Below, in pieces: positions 1 through 8,210 of a DNA stretch of 24,340 nucleotides (positions are counted from its first letter, which is position 1; the number at the start of each line of letters is the position of its first letter). Source of the DNA: CAIWKO01 sp964469155 (GTDB lineage Bacteria; Bacteroidota; Bacteroidia; Bacteroidales; CAIWKO01); the NCBI GenBank assembly GCA_964469155.1, contig CAYXXU010000070.1, forward strand, positions 1-24,340, written 5' to 3'. A model generated the notes under the pieces. The model searched no databases, was not told the origin of the DNA, and was given only the letters and a program-made list of their open reading frames with translations. Both the position numbers and the translations under genes were made by a program.

Positions 1-49
1 CAAATAATAAGCTCTAAAACTCCCCCCTTAAGGGGAAATTTTCATTACC

Positions 50-138
50 TTAATCCAGTCCACATTCTATTGCAAAACGGGTTAGTGCCACAATATCATG
101 TATTTTTAGTTTTTTATAAAGTAAAGTTGGAGTGCGAC
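50..138 (-). pseudogene. Remnant of a LuxR-type HTH response regulator (C-terminus only)
   Basis: Reading the minus strand towards the TAA at 52-50 gives a short open frame containing YKKLKIHD followed by ALTRFAIECGLD and the stop. This resembles the last two helices of NarL/LuxR-type HTH domains, which typically end in a pattern like KKL.v.....l.ryAi..gl. The frame has no start codon and meets a TGA a few codons upstream, inside a short palindrome (135-149). Only about 25 residues survive, so the receiver domain and the first HTH helices are missing. The match is short, so the assignment is tentative. Confidence 0.45.
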
Positions 139-149
139 TTCAAGTCGCG
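135..149. repeat. Short perfect inverted repeat GCGACTT-C-AAGTCGC
   Basis: Two 7-bp arms (GCGACTT and AAGTCGC) are separated by one base. The palindrome lies exactly where similarity to the LuxR C-terminus ends, so it may mark the junction that truncated that gene. It has no T-run and is not an obvious terminator. Confidence 0.5.
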
Positions 150-169
150 CCCCGATGTAACAAGTTAAA

Positions 170-252
170 TTAACCACTATGAACACAAAGGAGGCACAAT
201 GTTCACAAAGGATACAGGTAATTATTAATCATTGTGAACTCTTTGTGGTTAA
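170..252. repeat. CACAAAG-type intergenic inverted-repeat element, copy 1
   Basis: The left arm (170-210) starts TTAACCACTATGAACACAAA and ends in TTCACAAAG. The right arm (about 229-252) ends in CTTTGTGGTTAA, the approximate reverse complement of the left end. Aligned by eye, the 41-nt left arm matches the reverse complement of 16082-16122 at 38 of 41 positions, so it is a dispersed repeat. No protein-coding frame fits it. Confidence 0.75.
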
Positions 253-283
253 AAATAAAAGTAAAAACCGAACGGAAAGGATA

Positions 284-357
284 GCCATGTGACACTAAGA
301 TGCACTATGATTTTCCTTGGTGTTTCCTGGTGTCTTGGAGCCTTGGTGGCTAAAAAA
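284..357. repeat. Degenerate relative of the CACAAAG element (CTTGGTG/CACTAAG form)
   Basis: The stretch begins GCCATGTGACACTAAG and ends in GTCTTGGAGCCTTGGTGGC. Its right end resembles 17268-17301 (GTGTCTTGGGGTCTTAGTGGC). It looks like a diverged member or half-element of the same inverted-repeat family. A 65-codon open frame across it (289-486) is low complexity, runs through the microsatellite and terminator, and is not called as a gene. Confidence 0.5.
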
Positions 358-361
358 TATC

Positions 362-443
362 GAATTCTGAATCCTGAAGTCCGAAGTATTGGCCCACTTC
401 ATTCATTCATTATTCATTATTCGTTATTCATTATTCATCATTC
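362..443. repeat. Two adjacent heptameric microsatellites
   Basis: From 362 to 388 GAA recurs at 362, 369, 376 and 383 (unit close to GAAGTCC), an exact 7-bp period. From 406 to 443 TTC recurs at 406, 413, 420, 427, 434 and 441 (unit TTCATTA), again exactly 7 bp. Similar 7-bp arrays occur at 16013-16037 and 16204-16217. Confidence 0.75.
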
Positions 444-480
444 AAAAAAAAAAGGCCTCCCCTCCGGAAGACCTTTTTTA
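444..480 (-). terminator. Intrinsic terminator of the SprB-like/PorP/PD40 operon
   Basis: On the minus strand AAGGTCTTCC and GGGAGGCCTT form an imperfect GC-rich stem-loop, followed by a run of about ten T. It lies some 35 bp past the stop codon of the last operon gene (515-1849, minus), the right place and orientation to end that transcript. Confidence 0.75.
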
Positions 481-514
481 ACCTAATTATTAACCCTAAA
501 ACAGTTCCTGAGAA

Positions 515-1849
515 CTAAAAATAGAAAGGCTTTTGATCGCCTTTCAGTATCACAAATTTTCCAATTATCGTATTGTAAATGGCCACGCGTTCGTTGGTAT
601 CAAAATCGTAGATGGCCACAAAAGCATCGGTAATACGGTGTGTGGTCCACATTTCCTGCTGCACCACCGAGGCATCCTTAATGGTCTTATACACCTGGTT
701 GATGATAAATTTGTTCAGCAGGCGGCCGTTATACCATATCACCTGTTCGATATAAATATCGCGGTTCTTCAGACCCGAGTAATACGCCTTGAACTGCGGC
801 ACTGTGCGGTTATAGTAAGCGCCTATCTGCACACGGGCATAATACTTTTTGATGCCGGCGCTGTCGAGCTTATGCTCCATGATGGTAAAGCGGTTAGTAT
901 CCATGATCACCACAATGCTGTCGATAGTCACCACGCTGTCCTCAAGCAAGGGCGGATGCGTAACCAGGTGTCCCCAGTACAGGTCATCGCCGCCTTTACC
1001 GCCATCGCGGTCGCTGGAAAAGAAGAAAGCCGAATCGCAATCGTAAAAATAACGTTCGTCGCCAAACGAATTGATAGGTCTGGGAAAAGCAACGGGTTTT
1101 TGCCATTCGCCATTCTCATCCTTTTCAGCATAATACAGATCGTAATTGCCGGCCTGGTTCAGCCCATTCGATGAAAAATACAGCGTATTGCCATCCTTGC
1201 TCAGCCTCACATCCACCTCATCGGCGCTGGTATTCACTGCCGGGATGGGAATAAAATCGAGATATTCGCCTTTTTCATTTCGTTTCGACCAATAAATATC
1301 GTGGTTGTCGTCGTCCGAACCCCGGTCGCTCGATATCATCATCACACCGTTCTCTTCAGCCACCGATTGTTCGTGATCTTCCGAATTTACGGCCCGGTTC
1401 ATTTTGCGCGGCTTGCTCCATTTTCCTTTTTCTTTCAGCGAAAGGTAGAGGTCTCCATTGCCGAAGGTTTTATACACAAACAACCTGCTGCTGCCCAGGC
1501 TCACCCCTGCCAAAGCCGACTGATCGTCGGTATTGAAAAAGTAAAAAGCGCGTGGCCGGGCCCAGTTGGTATCTTTAGGCTGGGTAACATATATCTTCTC
1601 GTTAAAAGCCAGTACGGCCTTGTCGCCTTCTTTGTTGCGGCGGTCCGAGGTAAAATAAAGCTTATTATCGTTCAGCATTATGGGTGCATAATCGTCCCAT
1701 TTGCTGTTCACCGGCATATTGCTTATCACCAGCGAATCGTAAGGTCCCGGCTTGTACCAGCATTTCCTGGTGCTATCGTTTTCCTGTGCATTAAGTAAGG
1801 AAGCAGCACCCATGAGTAAACACAGGAAAAAGGTCGGTTTCAGCCTCAT
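515..1849 (-). CDS. Exported PD40 beta-propeller protein with SPOR-like C-terminal domain
   Basis: A 444-residue protein with a signal peptide (about residues 1-21, ending LLNAQ). Residues 50-295 hold several PD40/WD40-like blades with the signature LYFTSDR, MISSDRG, LYFSSNG and FFFSSDRDGG motifs seen in TolB- and PorE-type propellers. After a linker, residues 336-435 start YYARVQIGAYYN, which resembles a SPOR (peptidoglycan-binding) domain. Its ATG overlaps the stop of the PorP/SprF gene by 4 bp (ATGA), so the two are translationally coupled. Known family context: PD40 proteins such as PorE accompany type IX secretion components, and PorE uses an OmpA-like domain where this protein has the SPOR-like one. 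I infer a periplasmic protein that ties the upstream outer-membrane and adhesin pair to the cell wall. The propeller call is firm; the SPOR call is moderate. Confidence 0.8.
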   Translation of the reverse strand: MRLKPTFFLCLLMGAASLLNAQENDSTRKCWYKPGPYDSLVISNMPVNSKWDDYAPIMLNDNKLYFTSDRRNKEGDKAVLAFNEKIYVTQPKDTNWARPRAFYFFNTDDQSALAGVSLGSSRLFVYKTFGNGDLYLSLKEKGKWSKPRKMNRAVNSEDHEQSVAEENGVMMISSDRGSDDDNHDIYWSKRNEKGEYLDFIPIPAVNTSADEVDVRLSKDGNTLYFSSNGLNQAGNYDLYYAEKDENGEWQKPVAFPRPINSFGDERYFYDCDSAFFFSSDRDGGKGGDDLYWGHLVTHPPLLEDSVVTIDSIVVIMDTNRFTIMEHKLDSAGIKKYYARVQIGAYYNRTVPQFKAYYSGLKNRDIYIEQVIWYNGRLLNKFIINQVYKTIKDASVVQQEMWTTHRITDAFVAIYDFDTNERVAIYNTIIGKFVILKGDQKPFYF

Positions 1850-2805
1850 TTTTTCGACCTCCTGCCATCATTAAACACCTTACGGATAAAGATAGAGTTG
1901 TTCATACCCTTATACGTATATTTGGTGGCATCCACCCAGGCACCATAGCTGAAAGCATAGCCAAAGTTCCACGACTGGGCAATGATGCCTGCATTGAACT
2001 TCAGCGAACCATTAGAACGGTAGGCTGCGCCCACGGTAAACATTTTCTTGAACTTAACATCAAACCCTGCTTCATACTCATAAGCCTTCGAATGAACAAA
2101 AGCTCCAATGGCAAGCAGTTCCATATCGATATCCTGCACTTTGCTCAGGTTGATGGTATACGAACCCATCATATAGTAATGAATGCGTTTCAGATTATCG
2201 AATTCGGTATTCATGAAACTCGATTTGCTTTTAAACAACTGGTGAGCGCTGATACCGAAATAATACTTGTTCTCTCGCAGAAAAGCGATACCTGCCGAAG
2301 CATTGCCGTTGGGCGATGTTTCCGAAATATCGGCCAGGCTGGGATCGTTGGGGTCGAGCACCACTATGCTGCTGCGTTTGATGCGGTCCTGCATAAAATG
2401 TCCCGACAGCGAAAACGAGAACTTATCGCCGGCATTGCCGCTGCTTTTTCCGTCGGCTTTTTCCTTATTCAGAAATACGTAATACACCAGGCCGAGTTCC
2501 ACATCGGTTTTCGACGACAATCCCATTTGCTCATAATTCACTTTCAGACCGGTTCCCAGGTGATCTATCAGGAAACCGCTGCCGTAGAAAGTAGCCTGCA
2601 GCGGATGATGTCCGAAACCATCCAGGCGGCTTCCGCCTATCAGCGAGGCCGAAGGCACCGATGTCAGAGGCACCAGCGCCATATTATGTATTTCGGGCAA
2701 ACGATTATAAAAATCGTTGATACCCTGCCCCACCTGAAGCTGTGCGTGGGCGGTGCTGTAAATTAACAAAAACGAAATAACGGAAATTAATATTTTATTT
2801 TTCAT
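1846..2805 (-). CDS. PorP/SprF-family outer-membrane protein (type IX secretion partner)
   Basis: A 319-residue protein with a signal peptide ending AHAQ (about residue 21), then an amphipathic beta-rich body typical of outer-membrane barrels (for example LGLVYYVFL, YYFGISAHQLF, HYYMMGSYTINL, FTVGAAYRSNG). The pattern and length fit the PorP/SprF family. SprF-like proteins are known to be encoded next to, and needed for secretion of, proteins with type B (gliding-associated) C-terminal domains. The gene immediately upstream is such a protein. It starts 15 nt after that gene's stop, with an AGGAGA Shine-Dalgarno-like site, and overlaps the PD40 gene by 4 bp. I infer that it acts in export or surface anchoring of the adhesin. 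Confidence 0.8.
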   Translation of the reverse strand: MKNKILISVISFLLIYSTAHAQLQVGQGINDFYNRLPEIHNMALVPLTSVPSASLIGGSRLDGFGHHPLQATFYGSGFLIDHLGTGLKVNYEQMGLSSKTDVELGLVYYVFLNKEKADGKSSGNAGDKFSFSLSGHFMQDRIKRSSIVVLDPNDPSLADISETSPNGNASAGIAFLRENKYYFGISAHQLFKSKSSFMNTEFDNLKRIHYYMMGSYTINLSKVQDIDMELLAIGAFVHSKAYEYEAGFDVKFKKMFTVGAAYRSNGSLKFNAGIIAQSWNFGYAFSYGAWVDATKYTYKGMNNSIFIRKVFNDGRRSKK

Positions 2806-2813
2806 GGTTATTA

Positions 2814-2819
2814 TCTCCT
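2814..2819 (-). promoter_or_regulatory. Shine-Dalgarno-like site AGGAGA before the PorP/SprF gene
   Basis: On the minus strand AGGAGA lies 8 nt before the ATG at 2805, in the 15-nt gap after the adhesin stop. Strong Shine-Dalgarno sequences are uncommon in Bacteroidota, so this one may help set the level of the PorP/SprF gene relative to its giant neighbour. Confidence 0.5.
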
Positions 2820-2820
2820 G

Positions 2821-5800
2821 TTAATAGTTAATATTGATTGAATTCCTGAATTCGTAGGTGCGGCTACCTTCCGTTACTTTTATATAGTAATAGAAAACCG
2901 TATTGGGTGCAGCTTTTTGAGTTGCCTTTGGATCCCATATAAAATTGCAATCGTCCGATTCGTACACATTCTTTCCCAGGTCAGTAAAAATACTCACATG
3001 GAAGGTTTCGTATTCGCAACCGCCCTGCACCTTAAATACATCGTTATATCCGTCGCCATTGGAGGTAACCATATTGGGTATCAGGATACAGTCTTCAGGA
3101 CCTTTTCCAACAAATACCCTGGTTAGTTCCGAACAACCAAATTCGTTCATCAGCACCAATGTGTAATGTCCCGGTGGAAGATTCCCCATAATTTCGCCCG
3201 GATCAACGCCACCAACCACCAGCGCTATGCTGTCGGCTACGGTACCATACAAAGAATCGTAAAGAAATATCAAATTGACGTAAGGCGACCAATAGATATC
3301 TTCCGGATACACCACCACCTTTCCGTCTTCCGACTGCTGGCACGAGGTGGAAGTAACGGTCGGGAAGAATTTAATAGGTTCGAAAGGCTGATCTATCGTA
3401 TACGTTTCCTCTATAGAGCAACTCTTCGCATCGGTAATGGTCACATGATAAATACCGGCAGGGACATCCAGCAAAGGATTCTGGGTGGTTTGATTGCTCC
3501 ATAAATAAGTATAAGGTGCTGTTCCACCATGAACCTCATCCAGGGTAATAGAACCTATGCTGTCGCCATAGCAGATCACAGGCACAATATTGCTCAAACC
3601 CACCGTGATCGGAAGCGGTTGAGCAAAGGTTTTGGTAAAATTCCACTGGCAACCATTGCTGGCAGTGATCTCACAAGTGTAAACACCTGCAGCCAAACCG
3701 GCAATATAAGGCGAGGGCACTGTGTCGGTACTGATGGTATCGCCGGTACTGAAAATAGCGATATAAGGATGATAAGCTCCGGTGGGTGTAATATCCCAGT
3801 AACCATCGGCACCGTTATTACAACTAATCACATGAACCGAATCGGGCAACAGAGTTTCTGTGGGCGAGTTTATAACAACATTCAGAGTGCTTTGGCAAAA
3901 AAGCGAATCGGTAACCGTAAGGTGATACGTTCCTTCAGGAATATCAGATAAATTGTTTGTGATCTCAGGAAACAAACTGCCATTATGCAGCCATTGATAT
4001 TGCAAAGTTCCCGAACCTCCTGTGGTCGATGTCCAGATGGCTCCGTCGGATTCGCCAAAGCAACTTACATCCTGTTGATTGTTTAATATAGTAACCAAGG
4101 CAGGTGGCTGAAGAATTTCTACAGAAGCGGATTTCGAACATCCCAGGCTGTCAGTAACGGTCACTGAATAGGTTCCGGCGCTCAGGTTATTGATTTGAGG
4201 AGTTAAAGCCCCATTCGACCATAAATACTTCAGAGTTCCTGAACCTCCGTTATAAAAGGCTGAGGCACCTCCATTGGTATTACCGAAGCAGGAAATGTCG
4301 GTTTTAGAAACATAACCCTGCACAGGCATTAAAGGTTGAATGCGTATGGTATTTGAGGCTGAACAGGCACTGTCGTCGGTAACTGTATAAACATAATCTC
4401 CAGAGACCAGGCCTCCAATGGAAAAACCGGTTGAAGAGTAACCATATGGGCCTGTCCATATTACATGATAACCCGGCATCGGATCGCCTCCGTTAACATA
4501 AAGAGCTATAGCACCATTATGATTTCCGAAACAATTGTTGTGTATAACGGTTGATGTAACCACCATGGGTGTTGCCGACTGATTGATGGTGAAATAATAA
4601 TATGCCGCACAAGTGGTAGCATTTTCTGTAATAGTAATGGTATAATTCCCTGCCAGGAAACTTGTACCCGTACCAAACACCGAATCGTTAGAAACCCATG
4701 TACCTGTATTGTAGGTTGAACTCCAGTGGTACGTATAATATTGTAAACTATCGGCGCTATCGGCCAGCATACTTACCGAACCCAGGGCTCCATTGCAAAT
4801 ATACGATTGAACACTCATGGTGATAGGTACTACCGCCATATTGGGAATAACGATGGTATCCTTTTTAAAACAGTTCAACACGTCAGTAACCAGTATTTCA
4901 TAAGTTCCACCTCTTACCGGGCCAATATTTTGAGTAGTAAAGGTTGAATCGTTATTAATCTCCCTCCAATTGTAAGAATATGGTGAAGTACCTCCTGACA
5001 CTGAAATCTGGGCGCTGCCATTATTATGTCCGTCGCAATCGCTCGGAATTATCTGTACCGTATTAATAATGATATCGGCAGGCTGCGAAATATTTACAGA
5101 TGCATTTGCCACACATCCTGCAAAATCGTTAACCACAAGCGTATAAATACCTTCGGTCAGATTATTAATGGTGGTTGTAGTAGCACCGTTCGACCATAAA
5201 TAAGTATATGGTGCTACTCCCCCGTTTGCCATAATGCTAACCGAGCCATTATTACCGCCGAAACAACTTACATTGGTCTTATTGGTGACAGGCAAATTGA
5301 TCAAAGCCGGTTCGGTAATGACCACCGAATTCCCGACCGTACAACCATTCAGGTCAGTGATAGTTACATTATAATTTCCGGCTGCAACTCCGGCAATGGA
5401 ATTACTCAACGAACCATTCGACCAGTTATATGTATATCCGGGAGTACCGCCCCCTGCATTAATGCTTGCAGAACCGTTCGATCCGCCATTGCAGGTAACA
5501 TCAATCGTTGATGTTACTAATGATGTCAATTGGGGAGGCTGATCGATGGTAACCGAATTGGTGGCCGAACAACCGTAGATGTCGGTAACCGTAACAGAAT
5601 AAATTCCGTTGCTCAATCCGGTAGCCGAAGCATTGTGATCGCCATTCGACCAATTGTACGAATACGGAGGGGTGCCTCCTGCAGGAACCACTGTTGCCAA
5701 ACCATCATAGCCATTGAAACACGACACATGGGTGGGTGGGTTCATGGTGGTCGTCAACAAAGGTGGCTGACCCAATACAATTGAAAAAACCTGTGAACCG

Positions 5801-6042
5801 GGCGTTCCATCTGTGATTGTTACAGAATAACTATCGGCAATCAGGTTAGTTATGGAAGGCGTAATGGCACCGTTGCTCCATATATATGAATAAGGTGGAA
5901 TTCCAAAGGCAGGTGTTGCCGTTAAAGCCCCTGTAGCCGCCCCATTACATTGTATGTCGCTGGTAATGGAGATTTGTGCTTTGCAGCTAAGCGAGCAAGT
6001 CAAAATAACAGCGATGATAAATAAGTAATCTTTAATTTTCAT
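2821..6042 (-). CDS. SprB-repeat surface adhesin with type B T9SS C-terminal domain
   Basis: A 1073-residue protein with an N-terminal signal peptide (residues 1 to about 23, ending SCKAQ). I count about 12 SprB-type repeats of 65-90 residues, each built as sCfG..nG.......GG..PY.Y.WSNG......L..G.Y.VTVTD..GC......I.QP; the sixth (around YICNGALGSVSM) and tenth to twelfth are divergent. Residues 985-1073 form a gliding-motility-associated C-terminal domain (IPNMVTSNGDGYNDVF, then IFTDLGKNVYES and a W-D-P stretch), the type B signal for type IX secretion. SprB of Flavobacterium is a much larger mobile adhesin; this is a short relative. It leads an operon with a PorP/SprF-like partner and a PD40 protein. 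No clear promoter is visible in the AT-rich 140 bp upstream. Confidence 0.9.
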   Translation of the reverse strand: MKIKDYLFIIAVILTCSLSCKAQISITSDIQCNGAATGALTATPAFGIPPYSYIWSNGAITPSITNLIADSYSVTITDGTPGSQVFSIVLGQPPLLTTTMNPPTHVSCFNGYDGLATVVPAGGTPPYSYNWSNGDHNASATGLSNGIYSVTVTDIYGCSATNSVTIDQPPQLTSLVTSTIDVTCNGGSNGSASINAGGGTPGYTYNWSNGSLSNSIAGVAAGNYNVTITDLNGCTVGNSVVITEPALINLPVTNKTNVSCFGGNNGSVSIMANGGVAPYTYLWSNGATTTTINNLTEGIYTLVVNDFAGCVANASVNISQPADIIINTVQIIPSDCDGHNNGSAQISVSGGTSPYSYNWREINNDSTFTTQNIGPVRGGTYEILVTDVLNCFKKDTIVIPNMAVVPITMSVQSYICNGALGSVSMLADSADSLQYYTYHWSSTYNTGTWVSNDSVFGTGTSFLAGNYTITITENATTCAAYYYFTINQSATPMVVTSTVIHNNCFGNHNGAIALYVNGGDPMPGYHVIWTGPYGYSSTGFSIGGLVSGDYVYTVTDDSACSASNTIRIQPLMPVQGYVSKTDISCFGNTNGGASAFYNGGSGTLKYLWSNGALTPQINNLSAGTYSVTVTDSLGCSKSASVEILQPPALVTILNNQQDVSCFGESDGAIWTSTTGGSGTLQYQWLHNGSLFPEITNNLSDIPEGTYHLTVTDSLFCQSTLNVVINSPTETLLPDSVHVISCNNGADGYWDITPTGAYHPYIAIFSTGDTISTDTVPSPYIAGLAAGVYTCEITASNGCQWNFTKTFAQPLPITVGLSNIVPVICYGDSIGSITLDEVHGGTAPYTYLWSNQTTQNPLLDVPAGIYHVTITDAKSCSIEETYTIDQPFEPIKFFPTVTSTSCQQSEDGKVVVYPEDIYWSPYVNLIFLYDSLYGTVADSIALVVGGVDPGEIMGNLPPGHYTLVLMNEFGCSELTRVFVGKGPEDCILIPNMVTSNGDGYNDVFKVQGGCEYETFHVSIFTDLGKNVYESDDCNFIWDPKATQKAAPNTVFYYYIKVTEGSRTYEFRNSININY

Positions 6043-6123
6043 GGTTTTATGATGTTTTTTTGTTTGTACGTCGGTTTTATTTTTTTGTTACGATATAAAA
6101 GTAATACTAATATAATAACTGAC

Positions 6124-6151
6124 AAAAAAAAAGTAAATTTTTTTTTTACTT
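6124..6151 (-). terminator. Possible AT-rich terminator after the glycosyltransferase gene
   Basis: On the minus strand AAGTAAA and TTTACTT form a 7-bp stem around an A-rich loop, followed by a run of T. It lies about 35 bp past the stop at 6185 and before the adhesin operon. The stem holds only one GC pair, so it may be weak. Confidence 0.35.
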
Positions 6152-6184
6152 ATACGTGTTAGCAAAGAATAAAGTAGTAGAAAA

Positions 6185-8152
6185 TTATTTGCGACCCAGG
6201 CTGGAAATGCCTTTAATAATGATGTTTACATCATTTATTACCCGATAATCTTTTGCATATAAAATATTCAGATTGTCCGCAATATCATTCGAAATATTTT
6301 GTCTCTTAATGGAGTCAACAGGATTTAAAACACCTTTTCGCAGGGAAGGAAGTTTATGAGGGTCATCTAATCCGGACTTATAAAACCCCACCCACGATTT
6401 AAAGCCAAACAAAACACAAAAAATGTTTTTAAAAAAACCAAAAGGCTGTTTCACAAGGAATATTCCAAGAGGAAATAATACCAGGAAAAAAAGGCTCATA
6501 AGAATATCCAGTAAGCGTTTGCTTCTTCTGTTACTTTTCTTGCTGATAGAATTCACCGTCAGCACATACAGTTCTCCGCTGGTATTTATTGAATTGCTGC
6601 CAATGATGGATAAACTCTCCGGTGGCGCTATTTTGTAATCGATATTGGTATATTGCAATTCTGTCATAAAATCAATGATATGTTCGGGGAGCATTGACTT
6701 TGAACAAAAGATAGCTTCATCGATCTTATAAATATGAATGATGTCGGCCAATTGATTGATATTGCCAATAAACCGCTTGTTCCCCGTATCCGATAACGAG
6801 GAATTTACCAACCCTATAAAGCCCGGATTAATGAGTGTCTTTTGCAATAAACTTTCTATGCGTTCTGCTTCCTCAATATCGCCAACTATAACAAAACGTC
6901 GGTCCTTATTTGGTCTCAGTTGGTATGGCTTTATATTCAACAGGTTCAACAGGTAACGGAAACCTACCATGGAAATAGTTGCCCAAACGGCACCCAATAA
7001 TATCAGTGCCCTTGAAAACCTGAATTGTTCTCCTAACAAGGCGTAAACCATAAGTATTACAACCGTCCCAACCAACAAACCGGTGACGATCTTGTTTATC
7101 TTGATGGGTCTGTCGTATCCGCCGCTTAATAAAACGGAAAAGAGCCAGACCAGAATATAAATTGGCACCGCTATTAAAATAAATCCAACAGGATATTCAC
7201 CACCTGCCTGGAAAACCACATGCGATTCCCAATAGTTCTTGATAAAGTAAATACCGGTAAAAATCAAGGCAAAATCGGCCACCGGCAGAAACACTCTTTT
7301 TACAAAACGCATAACTACCGCAACCGCAGCCCGCAGATAAACTGCCAGGTTGATAAGGAATGAGAACATGCGTGCATTCTTTTGTGAAAAGTGTTTACGG
7401 GCAAAAATGATCATAGCATTGTAAAAAACAAAAACATAATTCACACTGCTTTTCTTGGTACTTTCTCCCTTGTAATGAATAATGCGTGTTTTCGGAAAGT
7501 AATAGTTCTTAAAACCTGCCTGAACAATTCGGTAAGAAAGGTCGATATCTTCTCCATACATAAAGAACGATTCATCCAACAAGCCTGTTTTATCAAGAAC
7601 ACTTTTGCGCAATAACATAAAAGCTCCGGCCAATATGTCGACCTCATGGATCTCATTTTTATCGAGAAACCCAAGATGATATTTGCCAAAAGTTTTTGAT
7701 TTGGGAAAAAGTGCGGAGAGACCGAAAATTTTATAAAAGGCAACTATAGGTGTTGGCAATCCTCTTTTGGATTCAGGCAAAAAACGGCCCTTGCCATCCA
7801 CCATCTTCACTCCCAGCCCGCCTGCATCCGGATGTAAATCCATAAATTCAATGATCTGCCTGAAAGTATTCTCTTCCACCACGGTATCGGGATTCAATAA
7901 CAAAATAAATTCGCCCTGACTTAGTTGTATGGCCTGATTATTGGCTTTGGAAAACCCTTTATTGTCTTTATTTTCGACCAGGGAAACTCTGGGAAACTTT
8001 TCTCGGATCATATCCACCGAACCATCCACCGAATTGTTGTCAACCACAAATACTTCCATTTCAATGTCCTTACCTGCCCTGAAAACAGAATAAAGGCACT
8101 GTTCGAGAAAATATTTTACATTATAGTTAACAATAACAACCGAAAGCTTCAT
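6185..8152 (-). CDS. GT2 glycosyltransferase fused to a membrane and Rossmann module like a shortened sugar-phosphate transferase
   Basis: A 655-residue protein. Residues 1-250 are a family 2 glycosyltransferase: SVVIVNYN at the start, VVDNNSVDGS (37-46), LLLNPDT (85-90, in the DxD position) and MYGEDIDLSYR (198-207). Residues 262-403 contain about four or five hydrophobic segments. Residues 418-535 resemble the CoA-binding-like Rossmann domain of WbaP/EpsE-type polyprenyl glycosylphosphotransferases (RRFVIVGDIEEAER). SKRLLDILMSL (544-554) matches the entry of their catalytic domain and YAKDYRVINDVNIIIKG (632-648) matches its end. The usual middle, with the acidic motifs and GPRP, is absent or reduced to FKSWVGFYKSG. 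I infer a membrane-bound transferase for surface glycans; the C-terminal half probably lacks phosphosugar transferase activity. It is preceded by its own near-consensus promoter. Confidence 0.8.
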   Translation of the reverse strand: MKLSVVIVNYNVKYFLEQCLYSVFRAGKDIEMEVFVVDNNSVDGSVDMIREKFPRVSLVENKDNKGFSKANNQAIQLSQGEFILLLNPDTVVEENTFRQIIEFMDLHPDAGGLGVKMVDGKGRFLPESKRGLPTPIVAFYKIFGLSALFPKSKTFGKYHLGFLDKNEIHEVDILAGAFMLLRKSVLDKTGLLDESFFMYGEDIDLSYRIVQAGFKNYYFPKTRIIHYKGESTKKSSVNYVFVFYNAMIIFARKHFSQKNARMFSFLINLAVYLRAAVAVVMRFVKRVFLPVADFALIFTGIYFIKNYWESHVVFQAGGEYPVGFILIAVPIYILVWLFSVLLSGGYDRPIKINKIVTGLLVGTVVILMVYALLGEQFRFSRALILLGAVWATISMVGFRYLLNLLNIKPYQLRPNKDRRFVIVGDIEEAERIESLLQKTLINPGFIGLVNSSLSDTGNKRFIGNINQLADIIHIYKIDEAIFCSKSMLPEHIIDFMTELQYTNIDYKIAPPESLSIIGSNSINTSGELYVLTVNSISKKSNRRSKRLLDILMSLFFLVLFPLGIFLVKQPFGFFKNIFCVLFGFKSWVGFYKSGLDDPHKLPSLRKGVLNPVDSIKRQNISNDIADNLNILYAKDYRVINDVNIIIKGISSLGRK

Positions 8153-8174
8153 TGGGTCCTGAAATAATTGGTGT

Positions 8175-8205
8175 CAAATTTACGGCTAACTTATGTAATA
8201 GCAAA
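8175..8205 (-). promoter_or_regulatory. Near-consensus Bacteroidetes promoter for the glycosyltransferase gene
   Basis: On the minus strand TTTG (8205-8202), a 19-nt spacer and TAAATTTG (8182-8175) match the Bacteroidetes sigma-factor consensus TTTG-N19-TAnnTTTG. Transcription would start near 8170, giving an untranslated leader of about 17 nt before the ATG at 8152. It sits just after the stop of the DUF6873 gene, separating the two transcription units. Confidence 0.75.
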
Positions 8206-8210
8206 GTTTT

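Noticed and set aside
289..486. A 65-codon open frame upstream of the surface operon
   Set aside because: It is made of the degenerate repeat, the TTCATTA microsatellite and the terminator hairpin.
533..1174. A 213-codon plus-strand open frame, with others at 1301-1798 and 2092-2766
   Set aside because: They lie antisense to the PD40 and PorP/SprF genes, whose domains and signal peptides are clear; the antisense proteins show no recognisable motif.
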